A DNA stretch of 64,000 nucleotides, taken from assembly GCA_009760885.1 (NCBI GenBank), contig CM019721.1:17284196-17348195 (forward strand). Reading direction: 5' to 3'. The DNA comes from Achatina immaculata (taxonomy: Eukaryota; Mollusca; Gastropoda; Stylommatophora; Achatinidae). The number at the start of each line of letters is the position of its first letter. The stretch's first letter is position 1. This document shows, piece by piece, positions 32,700 through 42,393 of the stretch. Both the position numbers and the translations under genes were made by a program. A model generated the notes under the pieces. That model was not told where the DNA came from. It searched no databases and saw only the letters and a program-made list of their open reading frames with translations.

Positions 32700-33099
32700 A
32701 AAAAAAAAATGGCACTGGTTGCATTGTGTCACAGCTTGCAGCTATCTTTTGACCCAACTCATCCAACTTTGACTTGGTGTACCATAAGGATCATGTTTGT
32801 CTACCCATCCCTAATTCACTTGATCAGACTATTGTCCATTCCCTAGTGGCACTACCGGGAGGCAGAATAAGGCTTTGGTTGGCTATGACTCATGCAATCA
32901 GCTACAAGCTCCTAACATTGTCTCATTAACCATCACCGACAACTGTGAATCAGCATTGTTGTCAAGAATGAAGGAACTGGAGGGGTGAATTCAGGGCTGG
33001 AGAAAACTGAATGATTCATGAAGCTCTCCAGATGGATGGCCAACCAACAAAGAACAGGTGCCCTCAGTTACTTTATACTGAAGGAGATACTGAAGAAGA
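32700..33099. other. PEX19 intron, unassigned
   Basis: No repeat or exon recognised in this part of the intron between 32,637 and 34,241. Confidence 0.35.
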
Positions 33100-33570
33100 G
33101 ATCGGAGCAGCTATTGTTCATATTGTTGTATATTCTTCAATCATTATAGTACCGCTCCACCCCTTCTTACTTTTCAAACCTCCTCACAGCATCACTTTGC
33201 AACCCCTCTTCCCCAATCATCTATTTTCAACCTCACCTGGCTAGGTCAACATTGTATCACTCTCTCTTCCCTCCCCGGTTCCCCATACACCACCCCCAGT
33301 TACAACCCACCGACCACATATCACAGGTCTCCATTTAAACAATCTCCATGTTATACTAAAATCATTCCTGACACACTGCAGGACAAGTCACACCTTACAA
33401 TTTACAGCTAAGTACTCTTTATAATTTTTTTTTCTTTTTAATAGCTTTCATGTGAATCTATACTTTATCTCCTCTCTCTATTTCTTCGTCCTGTATGTTT
33501 TTGTATGATTAAGGCTGACGCCGAAATGCCACAACTTTGTAGTTATTAAATAATAAAGCTGTTCCTACAT
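33100..33570 (+). mobile_element. Penelope-like 3' region with hammerhead-like motif, copy 4
   Basis: Pyrimidine-rich DNA (33,150-33,500) resembles the 3' regions of the two Penelope copies and leads to ATGATTAAGGCTGACGCCGA then AATGCC at 33,506-33,530. Stem II is GGC/GCC with loop TGAC and the GAAA core is intact; CUGAUGA is degraded to ATGATTA. It is followed by aataataaagctgttcctac. No coding part of the element is present. Confidence 0.5.
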
Positions 33571-34238
33571 TTTTCCTAGTTTATACATTCTACTGTCCAG
33601 AGTGCAAGGAAGATGGTCCTTCCTAACTAAGGTAAAGGTAAAAGGCATATTTGGGCATACAGTGTTAGGCCCATACTTCCAAGACATGGAAGTGCAGTGT
33701 TTTCTAAGGAACTAACTATATGCAACTCCACTCTCTCCTCCCTTACCCCCCTCCATTTATGAATTCAAAACTGAAAAATAAAGTCATCATCTACTCATCA
33801 TGTTATCACTATGGCTTTTAAACTACAAGCAGGCAACACAGGCTTCTGAACAAAGATGCTGAATCAGTGCATTTATTCATTAGGTGGTATGTCGATAAAA
33901 CATTCTTCATGTTGCTGATTCCAATCAGTTCAACTGGCTAACTGTTCAACTTGGTCAGCTTATTATGATATATCTCTTTCGCTTCCTCTCACTTCTTTTT
34001 CTTTTCAGTTTTCCAATGACTGGCAAGTTTCCAGAAGTGATTTTTTTTGTATTACAAAAAACATTCGCATGCCACATATGTTGCTTCGTTCATCAAGAGT
34101 TAAATGTTTATATACTTAACATGTTACACAGCCAAGTTAACAGCATCTAAATATATGAGTAATTAACACAATAATAGCTTAATTAATATCCTACAGAACT
34201 GGATAACAGACAATTCACATGACAGTAATTAACTTCTT
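33571..34238. other. PEX19 intron with SINE S2 fragment
   Basis: It contains an S2 SINE fragment (about 33,636-33,705: aaggtaaaggtaaaaggcat, acagtgttaggcccatactt). The remainder is AT-rich with no feature seen. Confidence 0.45.
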
Positions 34239-34240
34239 AC

Positions 34241-34373
34241 AGGATTGAGTGTTTTCTTGCCCTGAGCATCTGGTCCTTTACCATCCTCAAATGCAGCTTC
34301 AGCACCTGACAATGCATCCCTGCCAGGAACTTTGTGCGGGGGTTCTTGGCTCTTGTCAAATCTGTGAGTGCAC
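34241..34373 (-). CDS. PEX19: PEX19 exon (N-terminal half)
   Basis: Minus-strand acceptor ccttttt-gaacag and donor AATCCT|gtaaga bound a 133-nt exon encoding CTHRFDKSQEPPHKVPGRDA, LSGAEAAFEDGKGPDAQGKK and TLNP. It begins with the second phase (one base plus 44 codons) and ends in phase 0, matching the exon at 32,637. The Phe-Asp-Lys at the start and the following disordered Pro/Gly/Lys stretch fit the N-terminal region of PEX19. The exon with the start codon and the PEX3-binding helix was not identified upstream. The tail of an antisense-inserted LINE ends only about 36 bp before the acceptor. Confidence 0.6.
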
Positions 34374-34408
34374 CTGTTCAAAAAGGAACAAAAATGGCTG
34401 TTTTAGAG

Positions 34409-35655
34409 AGATTGATTGATTGACTGATTAAGAATTGGGCATGCAGGCCCGTCTGACATCCTGCCCTTTATCATACAATTTTCACTCTGTTCCAGACATT
34501 CTACAAATATGCTGCTCATATAACAAACATAATTAACAATAAAGTAACTACATACGCATAAAATGACTAACTACATACACATATAAATGACTATCTACCA
34601 AACAAAAATTTCATTACTATTCACAATAATGAGTTTGGTGTTTGTAAGAGCAGTCTAAAATAACTTTTTAAGTTTTATGATTCATGGAGGCATATAGTCG
34701 ACATCAAATAGATATTGGAAAAGTTTGTAGTTGTAGGAAGGAGTATAGTTTATATTTTTTTATACAGGATGGGAGCAGCAGAATAAGTAAAGCTTTTCTT
34801 GTAAAGGTCAAGTCTAGGTTTTGGAAGACTTATGTTGTTCAAGCGTTGGCTGCACTTTGGACTAAATTTAAACAGGTTCCATAGATAAGGTGGAGCATGC
34901 CATGAAATAATTTGATGTACCAACTTGGCTTTGTTGAAGAGGAACCTGTTCTTAAGAGGCAGTATTTTGATACGTTCGTGCTGGTTAGTTGTTTGTGCTT
35001 GATCTTTGTCACTAATAAGCTTTACTGCTCGCGTTTGAAGCGAGTATAACCTCTTTGTAATTGACACTGAGCAACCATCCCAGATTGCTGAGCAATAGTC
35101 TAAATGTGTTTGTATATGTCATATGTAGTATATCTTCCTTGTGTCTTGATCGATGAAGTGCTTGATTCTGGCTAACTGGTATACTTTTTGTGTGATGAGT
35201 TTTGTTAGACCTTGCACATGAGAGTTCCAGATCAGATGTTGGTCAGTAATATAACTTAGTGTTTTGTGCTCGCTAACGTTTTCTATCTGTGATGTTTCAT
35301 TACAGAGCCGAAGTGTTGTTTTTTGTCATGTTTTGTAGTTTCTGTCTTGTTGTTATGAGCATTGATTTTGTTTTATTAGTATTTATAATCATGCCATTGT
35401 TGTTGCTTCATCTAATCAGGTTGTTTAACTCTACCTGAAGAGTTGATTCAAGGTTAATACAGTCATAGTTACTGGTATAGACTGTGTAATCATCAGCAAA
35501 AAGGTCACAAGAAGAATGTTTAAGATGAAGTGGAAGATCATTGATATAGATAGCAAAGAGTAATGGGCCTAGAATAGAACCTTGCAGAACACCAGTGTCA
35601 ACTACAGCAGAATTTGACATAGAACTGTTGAAGAATACTACCTGTTGTCTGTCTG
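34409..35655 (-). pseudogene. L2/CR1-like LINE, 5'-truncated copy with (AATC)n tail
   Basis: The same family as 25,394-31,637. Minus-strand frames: SDRQQVVFFNSSMSNSAVVD, TGVLQGSILGPLLFAIYIND (motif B) and SCDLFADDYTVYTS (motif C), then LYSLQTRAVKLISDKDQAQT...LPLKNRFLFNKAKLVHQIIS and LPKPRLDLYKKSFTYSAAP. The 3' end is the conserved gcatgcccaattcttaatca block with an (AATC)n tail. It is truncated within the RT, between motifs A and B; frame breaks and a deletion near 34,750 are visible. Confidence 0.88.
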
Positions 35656-35935
35656 AAAGAAATGATAAGAGAGAGAGAGAGAGAAAGAACAAATGTCAAG
35701 GGCAATATAGCATGGGTGGCCATGATTCTGCCTTCCCACAATGTTCTTGGACACAGGTTCATATGTTATTTCAGCAAGGACCATGTAATGAGAGTCTGGC
35801 ATTTTTCTCATGATAATGGAGCCTTTTGAGAAGCTCATTTCTTAAATCCAAACTAGGAAGCTGGGAAAGCCACCACAGCACACCAGCTTTCAAACTGATG
35901 CTTATTTTCTTTCAATACCAGCTGACAGGATCTCA
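35656..35935. other. Unassigned DNA
   Basis: The minus strand has a 66-codon frame (from 35,838: MSFSKGSIIMRKMPDSHYMV) that looks protein-like but is unrecognised. A (GA)n tract lies at 35,669-35,687. Confidence 0.3.
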
Positions 35936-36165
35936 GTGTGTCATTTGCATGTCCCTTGCGGAACTTTGCCTCCATAACAGCTCTCCTGTAGGCCTCTCGA
36001 TTGTAAGCAAGATGCCCTGCTGCTGATACATCCATTTGCAGATTATCAACAATGTCTTGCAGCCATCTTCGCCTTGGTCTTCCTCTCTTTATTTTGCCTA
36101 TTATGTACCATTCCAAGATGGTCTTCTCTAAATTCTCATGATGTTAACTTGTGTCCAAAATATTT
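35936..36165 (-). mobile_element. LINE family B, 3'-terminal fragment
   Basis: The minus strand encodes MEWYIIGKIKRGRPRRRWLQ, then DIVDNLQMDVSAAGHLAYNR and AVMEAKFRKGHAND, the same C-terminus as at 63,138. Here the frame is still open, unlike the 14,833 copy. Confidence 0.87.
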
Positions 36166-36169
36166 AAGT

Positions 36170-36735
36170 AGCTCCAGGAAAGTTCTCTAGTAACTTCAGA
36201 GCCAAGTAATAAGCGCTGACAACAGCAGCAGAAACCCTGACAGGAGAGGAGGTTGCAGGCAGCCAGGTTGTCCTGCTCACAGATGCCGTGTCAATTACAA
36301 CAGCATCTGCTGAGTGGGAACACAACAGAGAACTCGGACAACTACATGAGACCCTATTTAATATGTCACAAATCTTCACAACAGTCATTACACAGTGGAT
36401 ACCATTTCACTGAAATATCCAAGGAAATGAGGAGGTCAAGGCATTGACAAATAGTGGTGGATAGCACCCCTAGGTTGACACAAGCCTATCATATGAAGAA
36501 GCCAAATACAAGAACAAATGGAAAAAAAAGAACATCTAGGACACCAAAAGAATGATCCTCGTTACAAGCTTAGTAGCACAGAAGAACAAGTCCAGAACTT
36601 TAGACTCGAAGCAGGCCACAACAGAATGAGACATCACATGTTTAACAAGCTCAAGATAGGGACAACCAACAAATACACCTGTGATACTGACAACATGACA
36701 GTCCCAGCATCTGCTACATCCCTGCCCTTCATCTG
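36170..36735 (+). pseudogene. RNase H domain remnant (LINE 3' module)
   Basis: Plus-strand readings EEVAGSQVVLLTDAVSITTA, TTVITQWIPFH(stop)NIQGNE and, in another frame, STEEQVQNFRLEAGHNRMRH then MFNKLKIGTTNKYTC align with residues 125-270 of the open RNase H frame at 3,958-4,926. It has several stops and indels and one catalytic Asp is recognisable (LTDA). Confidence 0.75.
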
Positions 36736-36775
36736 AAGAACCAAGACGACATTTCTGACTGTCACAGTAGTGGGG

Positions 36776-36800
36776 GGCGGGGGGGGGGGGTGGAGGTGAA
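36776..36800. repeat. G-rich tract
   Basis: An interrupted run of about 18 Gs (ggggggcggggggggggg). Confidence 0.95.
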
Positions 36801-37125
36801 GAGTCCAATTAGGCAATCAGCAACCCATAGCTGATATGCTAGCATCAGGATTAGCAAACCACGGCCGACCAAGACCATGTTCCACCTCTCTCTTGGTACC
36901 CCTAGGAACAGGTCAAGCCTGGCTAACTGGGCAGGGATCGCCACAGTCCCAGTGGTGGTGGAGTCTGCTAAAGAAGCATTGCACACTCCTGCTTTTTAGC
37001 CGTACCCTGGGGCTGATAAAAATAACCCACTCCCACACTGATACAATGTTGTGCCTCAACATCTTCACAGCATCGGCTGCAAAGAAGACCAACTGGCAGC
37101 TACAGGGAGATGGTACAAGTGACTG
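36800..37125 (-). repeat. Dispersed repeat DR1
   Basis: The longest copy. It extends beyond the others on one side (caatcagcaacccatagctg), a part also found at 25,226-25,285. Confidence 0.75.
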
Positions 37126-37298
37126 TCACCTGTAGCAATCCATGACAGGCTGCATGGTGATCTTAACAGCCTAAAACAAATGGCAGCATTCTTCAGAAAT
37201 ATCCAAGCTGACATTCAAAAGAAGAAGAACCTGAATCATAAATGATTATCATCATCAGGTGCCCTAACAACAGGCACTGGTGACCACAAACCACCATA

Positions 37299-37392
37299 TT
37301 TCTCAATCCTTGATATTTTCCATCAGCTCAGTTGATGATTTCTAAATCCTTGATATTTTCCATCAACTCAGTTGATGACTTCTCAATCCTTG
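37299..37392. repeat. Two-and-a-bit tandem copies of a ~41-bp unit
   Basis: The unit is tctcaatccttgatattttc plus catcagctcagttgatgat, with small differences. Confidence 0.85.
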
Positions 37393-37515
37393 CTACAGAA
37401 GAGACACAAAAAAGAACAAATATATCCATACTATAAGAACTTAATATTGAAGAAGCTTGGCTGATAAAGAAGATTAAAAAGAGAAAACTTAAATATTCTG
37501 GACATATTAAACATC
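37392..37515 (+). mobile_element. LINE family B internal fragment
   Basis: The plus strand reads TQKRTNISIL(stop)ELNIEEAW and LIKKIKKRKLKYSGHIKHH, matching TQKKTNISILQELNIEEGWL of the 63,138 copy. Orientation is opposite to the other LINE-B copies. Confidence 0.8.
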
Positions 37516-37555
37516 ATGTAACCTTTATGTAAAAGAGTATTTGTTTCTTTGTTGT

Positions 37556-37915
37556 TATTATTGTTGTCACGTATGCACTAGACATTTGCAGGAATATGCG
37601 GAATGTGTTTCTAAAAAAATGTGGTAACTGTAGGAGACTGAATCTATGCAACAGAAAATCTGTGTCATGACCTCGTTCCCTTTTCCAAGTGCCACAACTT
37701 TTGACCAGATAGGCATTGATGGCTTAGCTATCAAACACCTTATGTCTGGGGGTGCGTGATACCTAAGTTGACTGTCCTCTCATGGCTGGATGGTTGCTCA
37801 TCCTACCAGAGTCCATTGTTCAAGTCCCAGGTAATTCTCTTGTCCTTTTTCTTTTTCTCGTGTCTAAAAGCCCATGATTTTTTTTAGATATAACCATACA
37901 ACACTGTGTTATGTT
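37556..37915 (+). repeat. Composite repeat containing SINE S1 copy
   Basis: Second copy of the 15,565-15,930 repeat; the B-box-like segment is ttgttcaagtcccaggt. Confidence 0.75.
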
Positions 37916-38364
37916 ACTTTACCATGGAAAAGCTTTGTTGTTTCTTATTTGTAGAGTGTTTGTTGTATAGTTGGGCTATGGTGGCTTTAGCCCCCAGAAC
38001 TAACATAAGAAACAAACTTCTGGCGACATGGCTCCATTACCATTTGATCAGGAGGATCCCCACCCCAGTTCCCACTTATACAATGTATGACATTCAAGGT
38101 CTAATATGGTTTAATGAATCTGATCCATGCTGCCATATCTCATATCTTATATCCTTCCCTTGCTGTTAAACGTCATAGTTGTAGCAAAGTAGTTCGCCAA
38201 GTTTGCTATACCTCTAGCACCTCTCCAAATCTCCTGAGATCAGGGGTTTCAGTCCCATTCTGATCTTTAAGAAGAAGAAAAAAAAACTTATGGGTCTCTG
38301 TACTGGTAAGAGCACGGTACCGTCTCCTCTTTAGTCCATAGATTTATTATATGTTCATATCTCT
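37916..38364. other. Unassigned DNA
   Basis: A plus-strand 87-codon frame (37,906-38,169) has no recognised domain and starts inside the repeat. (CT)n at 38,362-38,374. Confidence 0.35.
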
Positions 38365-38381
38365 CTCTCTCTCTGTGATCA

Positions 38382-38640
38382 TTAAGTGCCCAGGGCACAT
38401 GGGGCTTCCGCAAGGGTTTTCCACAAATACCTGTCCTTTGCCTTTTTTTCTGCTCTTGCCCAGGTGAGGCCTCTATTGCTCAACATCTTTTCTGTTGTTC
38501 TTCTCCATGTCTCTTTTGGTCTACCCTTACTTCTGTTCCCGTGTGGAGCTATTTTTGGTAGTGAGTTGTCAGTCATTCGGAGCACGTGTATCAACCATTG
38601 CCAGCGTCTTTCCTCAATAATTGCTGTACCTATTACTTAA
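38382..38640 (-). mobile_element. LINE family C, C-terminal end of ORF2
   Basis: The minus strand reads MIHVLRMTDNSLPKIAPHG, SKGRPKETWRRTTEKMLSNR and GLTWARAEKKAKDRYLWKTL, the GRP-x-x-TW-Arg C-terminal region of RT-encoding LINEs. The frame is open to its stop. A second, worse copy is at 39,895-40,090. Confidence 0.75.
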
Positions 38641-38676
38641 CATAGCAGGTTTTAAAACACTAAATATTAGTTTGAT

Positions 38677-39035
38677 AATTGAGGTGGAAGAATGTTGCGA
38701 ATCCCCTGGACAGCAAAAATAACTAATGAAGAATGTATGAGAAGAACTGGAGAGACAAAAAAATCTTGTCAGAAAGATAAGAGAGAGACAATGTACTTTC
38801 ATAGGACATGCAATGAGAAGAGGGGGCATTGAAAATATTATAACAACAGGAAAAATAGAAGGAAGAAGATCAAGAGGAAGACCAAGAGAAATTATACTGG
38901 ACAGTCTGACGGGATGGTGTGAGAGGAGATCACCAACTGAACTGATGGCCTGCATGAAGGATCGGGTACTCTGGAGAAGCATAATAGCCAACGCCAGTCG
39001 GCACGGCACCTGATGATGATGATGAATTGAGGTGG
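38677..39035 (+). mobile_element. LINE family D, 3' fragment with (GAT)n tail and 11-bp target duplication
   Basis: Body 38,688-39,024 is bracketed by aattgaggtgg (38,677-38,687 and 39,025-39,035). The plus strand encodes FIGHAMRRGGIENIITTGKI, EGRRSRGRPREIILDSLTGW and LMACMKDRVLWRSIIANASR, a typical LINE C-terminus, stopping just before the (GAT)n tail. Upstream RT blocks are missing. Confidence 0.92.
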
Positions 39036-39587
39036 GGCGGGAAGATATGCTACTGCACGGGCAGGGAAAACTCCTACCGCAAGCCCGGGTTGTATCATAT
39101 ATGAATGAGTAAGTGAGTGAGGTACTCACTTTATGATTTCACAGTATAGTAACCCTATTCCCCTACTTCCCCCCCCCCCTAGTTAAATTTTACTATCACC
39201 ACAGGAAAACAGTAACGACATAGGAAAAAAACGTGTTATTACTACCGAAAATCCGGTGACATTATTTTGTAACTCTTGGACAATAAACCAACACATTTCT
39301 CTCGTGCACACACAGACAACCTCAACCTCGCTAACCACTCTGAGACAATGTGAAGGATCCAGCCCGACAGACCTAGAAAATTGTGAATTTAAATGTAAGG
39401 AAGAAAACTTTAAAACACACCAACATTCTTTTGAGAAACCACAACTTTGCCTCCCCTGACCTTCAGGCTGGTCATCTTATTGACCTTGACACACTTCCAA
39501 TACAACACAAATAAGCTCACTGCCCCATTTTAGAACTCAGTTTCTGAAACTCTGTAAACGTTTTACCGTGTACTTGTAGGAACTCCC
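39036..39587. other. Unassigned DNA
   Basis: No feature recognised; a C10 run sits near 39,170. Confidence 0.4.
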
Positions 39588-39825
39588 TGTACCTGCGAGC
39601 TGGTGTTCTTTGCAGCCGATGCTGTGGAGATGTTGAGGCACATCACAGTATCGGCGTGGGAGCGGGTTACGGTGGCTACTTTTTCAGTCCTGGAGTACAG
39701 TGCTTCTTTAGCAGACTCCACCACCATGGGGACTATGGCGATCCCTGCCCCGTTAGCCAGGCTATGCCTGTTACTGGGGATACCACAGAGAGGTGTGACA
39801 GGGTCTTGGTCAGCTATGTGTCTTC
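39588..39825 (+). repeat. Dispersed repeat DR1
   Basis: Matches the 32,155-32,435 copy with an internal deletion of about 25 bp near 39,700. Confidence 0.75.
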
Positions 39826-39854
39826 ACCTCCTGTATACGTTTTAAATTCACCAC

Positions 39855-39860
<6 letters not shown>

Positions 39861-39889
<29 letters not shown>

Positions 39890-40090
39890 ACTTAAGTACT
39901 AGAGGCACATGGGGTTTTCCACAAATGCCTGTCCTCTGTTCTTGTCCAGGTGAGCAAATACCCTCTCCGGTTGTTCTTGTCCATGTCTCCTTTGGTCTGC
40001 CCTTACTCCTGCTCCCTTGAGGTGTCCATCTCAGTGCTATTTTTGGTTGTGAGTCGTCAGTCATCCAGAGCACGCGTCCAAACTTCATAT
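39861..40090 (-). mobile_element. (TC)n tract and LINE family C 3' fragment
   Basis: (CT)n at 39,861-39,890, then a LINE-C C-terminal remnant (minus: VLWMTDDSQPKIALRWTPQG, SKGRPKETWTRTT) with deletions. At 38,382 the same family also abuts a (CT)n tract, so the tract is probably its tail. Confidence 0.7.
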
Positions 40091-40378
40091 GGTCACTATT
40101 ATTTATTATTGTGCCACACGGTCAGTCGTATTAAATTTTTTTCATCTTAGACCCCCTCCCCCACCTTTTTTCTAACCATGATTTTTTTTGTCTGATACTC
40201 CAACGTCCGTCTTCTCATGAAATGTCCAAAGAAAACGAACCTTTTCATATGGTTCAGTTTTATCCCTCGAAAACTTGTACTTTTCTAGGCATCCCAAGGC
40301 AGTCTCCTTCACCATAACACGTCTTTCCTGCTTTCAATTTCTGTTATATCTATTAAAAATCCCACATGAAGTAAGCCT

Positions 40379-40379
<1 letters not shown>

Positions 40380-40412
<33 letters not shown>
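40380..40412. repeat. (AT)n microsatellite
   Basis: About 16 AT units. Confidence 0.98.
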
Positions 40413-40415
<3 letters not shown>

Positions 40416-40439
40416 GGAATAAAATCACATACAAATATC

Positions 40440-40545
40440 TCCCAGCACACTGAGGAAACCTTTGTCAACGCCCGCCTAATGAAGATCCTTCAGATTAGAC
40501 GACCAGATACAATAGGCAATGAACAGCTATGGCAGAAAACGGCTT
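40440..40545 (+). mobile_element. LINE fragment (RT thumb region), joined to Tx1 copy
   Basis: The plus strand reads FVNARLMKILQIRRPDTIGN then EQLWQK, a common LINE block (FVNxCLRxIL-x-RWPDTIxNxxLW). At 40,546 homology switches abruptly to the antisense Tx1 RT. Confidence 0.65.
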
Positions 40546-42213
40546 TCTCCTGATCTAGGGAAAGAACTGACGACTGGCAGTTCTTATGGTGTGTGTAGTG
40601 TATGATATTTCGTATGAAATGTGTATATTGATGCATGTTTCTGTTTTCTACAATACGTTGTTGGTCTTCGTGTATGAGTTTGTGCATAAATGGTTTGAGC
40701 TTGTTGGTAAGCGCTTTTGTAAGGATTTTGTAGCCTACGTTTAGCAGAGATATGGGTCTGTAGCTTTTTAGTTGTGCCTTGTCTGGGTTGTCTTTGGGAA
40801 TGAGTGTGATAGATTGAGGCTAGGTGGTAGTTCTTTACGGTCAAAGGTTTCTGCAAAGACATTTAAGAGGAGAGGACCTAAGATAGGAAAGAAATGTTGG
40901 TAGAATTCTATTGTAAGGGTATCTGGCCCTGGTGACTTGTCTTGTTTGCATTCCTTGTATTGCTTGTGTTGTTTCCCAGTGTTAGTGGTGTATCGAGTGT
41001 ATGTCTGTCGGTGTCACACAGTTTGTGTTTTGTGTGTGTGTGTGTACTGCATGTATGTCTTGTATATGTGTGTTTCTGTTTTCACTTCAGTGTATAGGTT
41101 TTTATAATATTTTCTGAACACCTGCGCTATATTTTGTATGTCTGTTTGTTATCATCTAGATCTATTATCTCGCCCATTTGTCTGCTGCGTTGAATGTTTT
41201 GTTCTATTCTTAAGTACTGGTTGGTGAGGGTTTCTTGGGTGATAGTGTTGAGTCTAGTCCTCAGTAGTGTGCCATGAAATCTGTGTTGTTTGTGTTTATC
41301 TAGTTCTTCTTGTAGTGTGAGTAGATGTGGTGAGTTTTTGTCTATCTGCTTTGTTAGTCTGATTGCTTCTTCAATTATTTCCTCTTGTCTCAGTCTTTCT
41401 CTGTGTATCTGTGTTGACAGTGTCTGTGCTCTATCCTTTACTGTGCTCTTAAGTATCTCCCAATGTTGCTGAATGTTGTGTGCTGGTATATTGTCTGTGA
41501 AAGTGTGGATAAGCTTTGTTATGTGCCCTACAAATTCTTGGTTTCGGAGTAGTGTGTTGTAAAATTTCCAATGCGGCGACGTTTGAAAGGTCTGTTTGTG
41601 TGTGCGTGTTTATTGTTATGACTATTGCTTTGTGATCTGTGAAGTGTAGGGTTTCTGTGAGATGCCTGGTTCGTGTTATGCGATGTGTTGAGGGTACATA
41701 GATTCTGTCTAGTCTGGTTGGCCTGCAGTGGGCGAATACACAGCTAAAATCTCCTCCTAGTATAATGTTGTGTCCTCTATACGTACGAGTGAGTAGAGAG
41801 TCCAAGTCCTCATAGAACATTGGCTGATGCTTGTGGTTAGGTGGAGCGTGTATGTTGACTATGATGTATGTGTGTGTATCGTTCGTCGCCTCTACTATGG
41901 CTATTCTTCCTCTACTATCTCTGTGTGTTCTAACAATCTCCTCTACTATGGCTATTCTTCCTCTACTATCTCTGATGTCTGTACTATTGCTACTCCCGAC
42001 CATAAATTTTGTATGGCTAAGCTAAAACATGAGAATCTAAGGCTTAACTATGTAATGATTTGTTGTGCATGTCTGTCTGTGTGTGTATTTGTTTCCTGGA
42101 TGAGGATGAAATCTGGTTTGTGTGTTTGTATTAAAGAGACAACTTGGTGTAATTTTGTACGTATGCCTGTGATACTTAAGTTTAAAATTATAATTTCGTT
42201 ATTTATTTTTTAA
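40546..42213 (-). pseudogene. Tx1-clade LINE ORF2 (endonuclease and RT N-part), subfamily B
   Basis: Minus-strand order: THKPDFILIQETNTHTD (APE endonuclease, catalytic Glu in QET), IVNIHAPPNHKHQPMFYEDL, IILGGDFSCVFA, RLDRIYVPSTHRITR, HFTDHKAIVITI (Asp-His pair), then RT N-terminal sequence down to SSVLSLDQEKAV where motif A begins. The element is cut at 40,546 by the join to another LINE, so motifs B and C are absent. Stops are present; an internal repeat (RDSRGRIAIVE twice) reflects a local duplication at about 41,887-41,975. This part is only fully present in the first copy of the array. Confidence 0.82.
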
Positions 42214-42393
42214 AGCAAATAATGAAACATGTTGAATTTAACAATTGAAAAAGAGATGGTATGCATACGTATAATCCAGAATGATGTTGGCTTTCCTTGG
42301 TTGTGAGTCCTCGAAATGAATAACACAAATAATCGACGTGGATGAAAGTTTCACAGCGGTTCTTGTTCATCAATTATTAAGTGAGGCTCCTGG

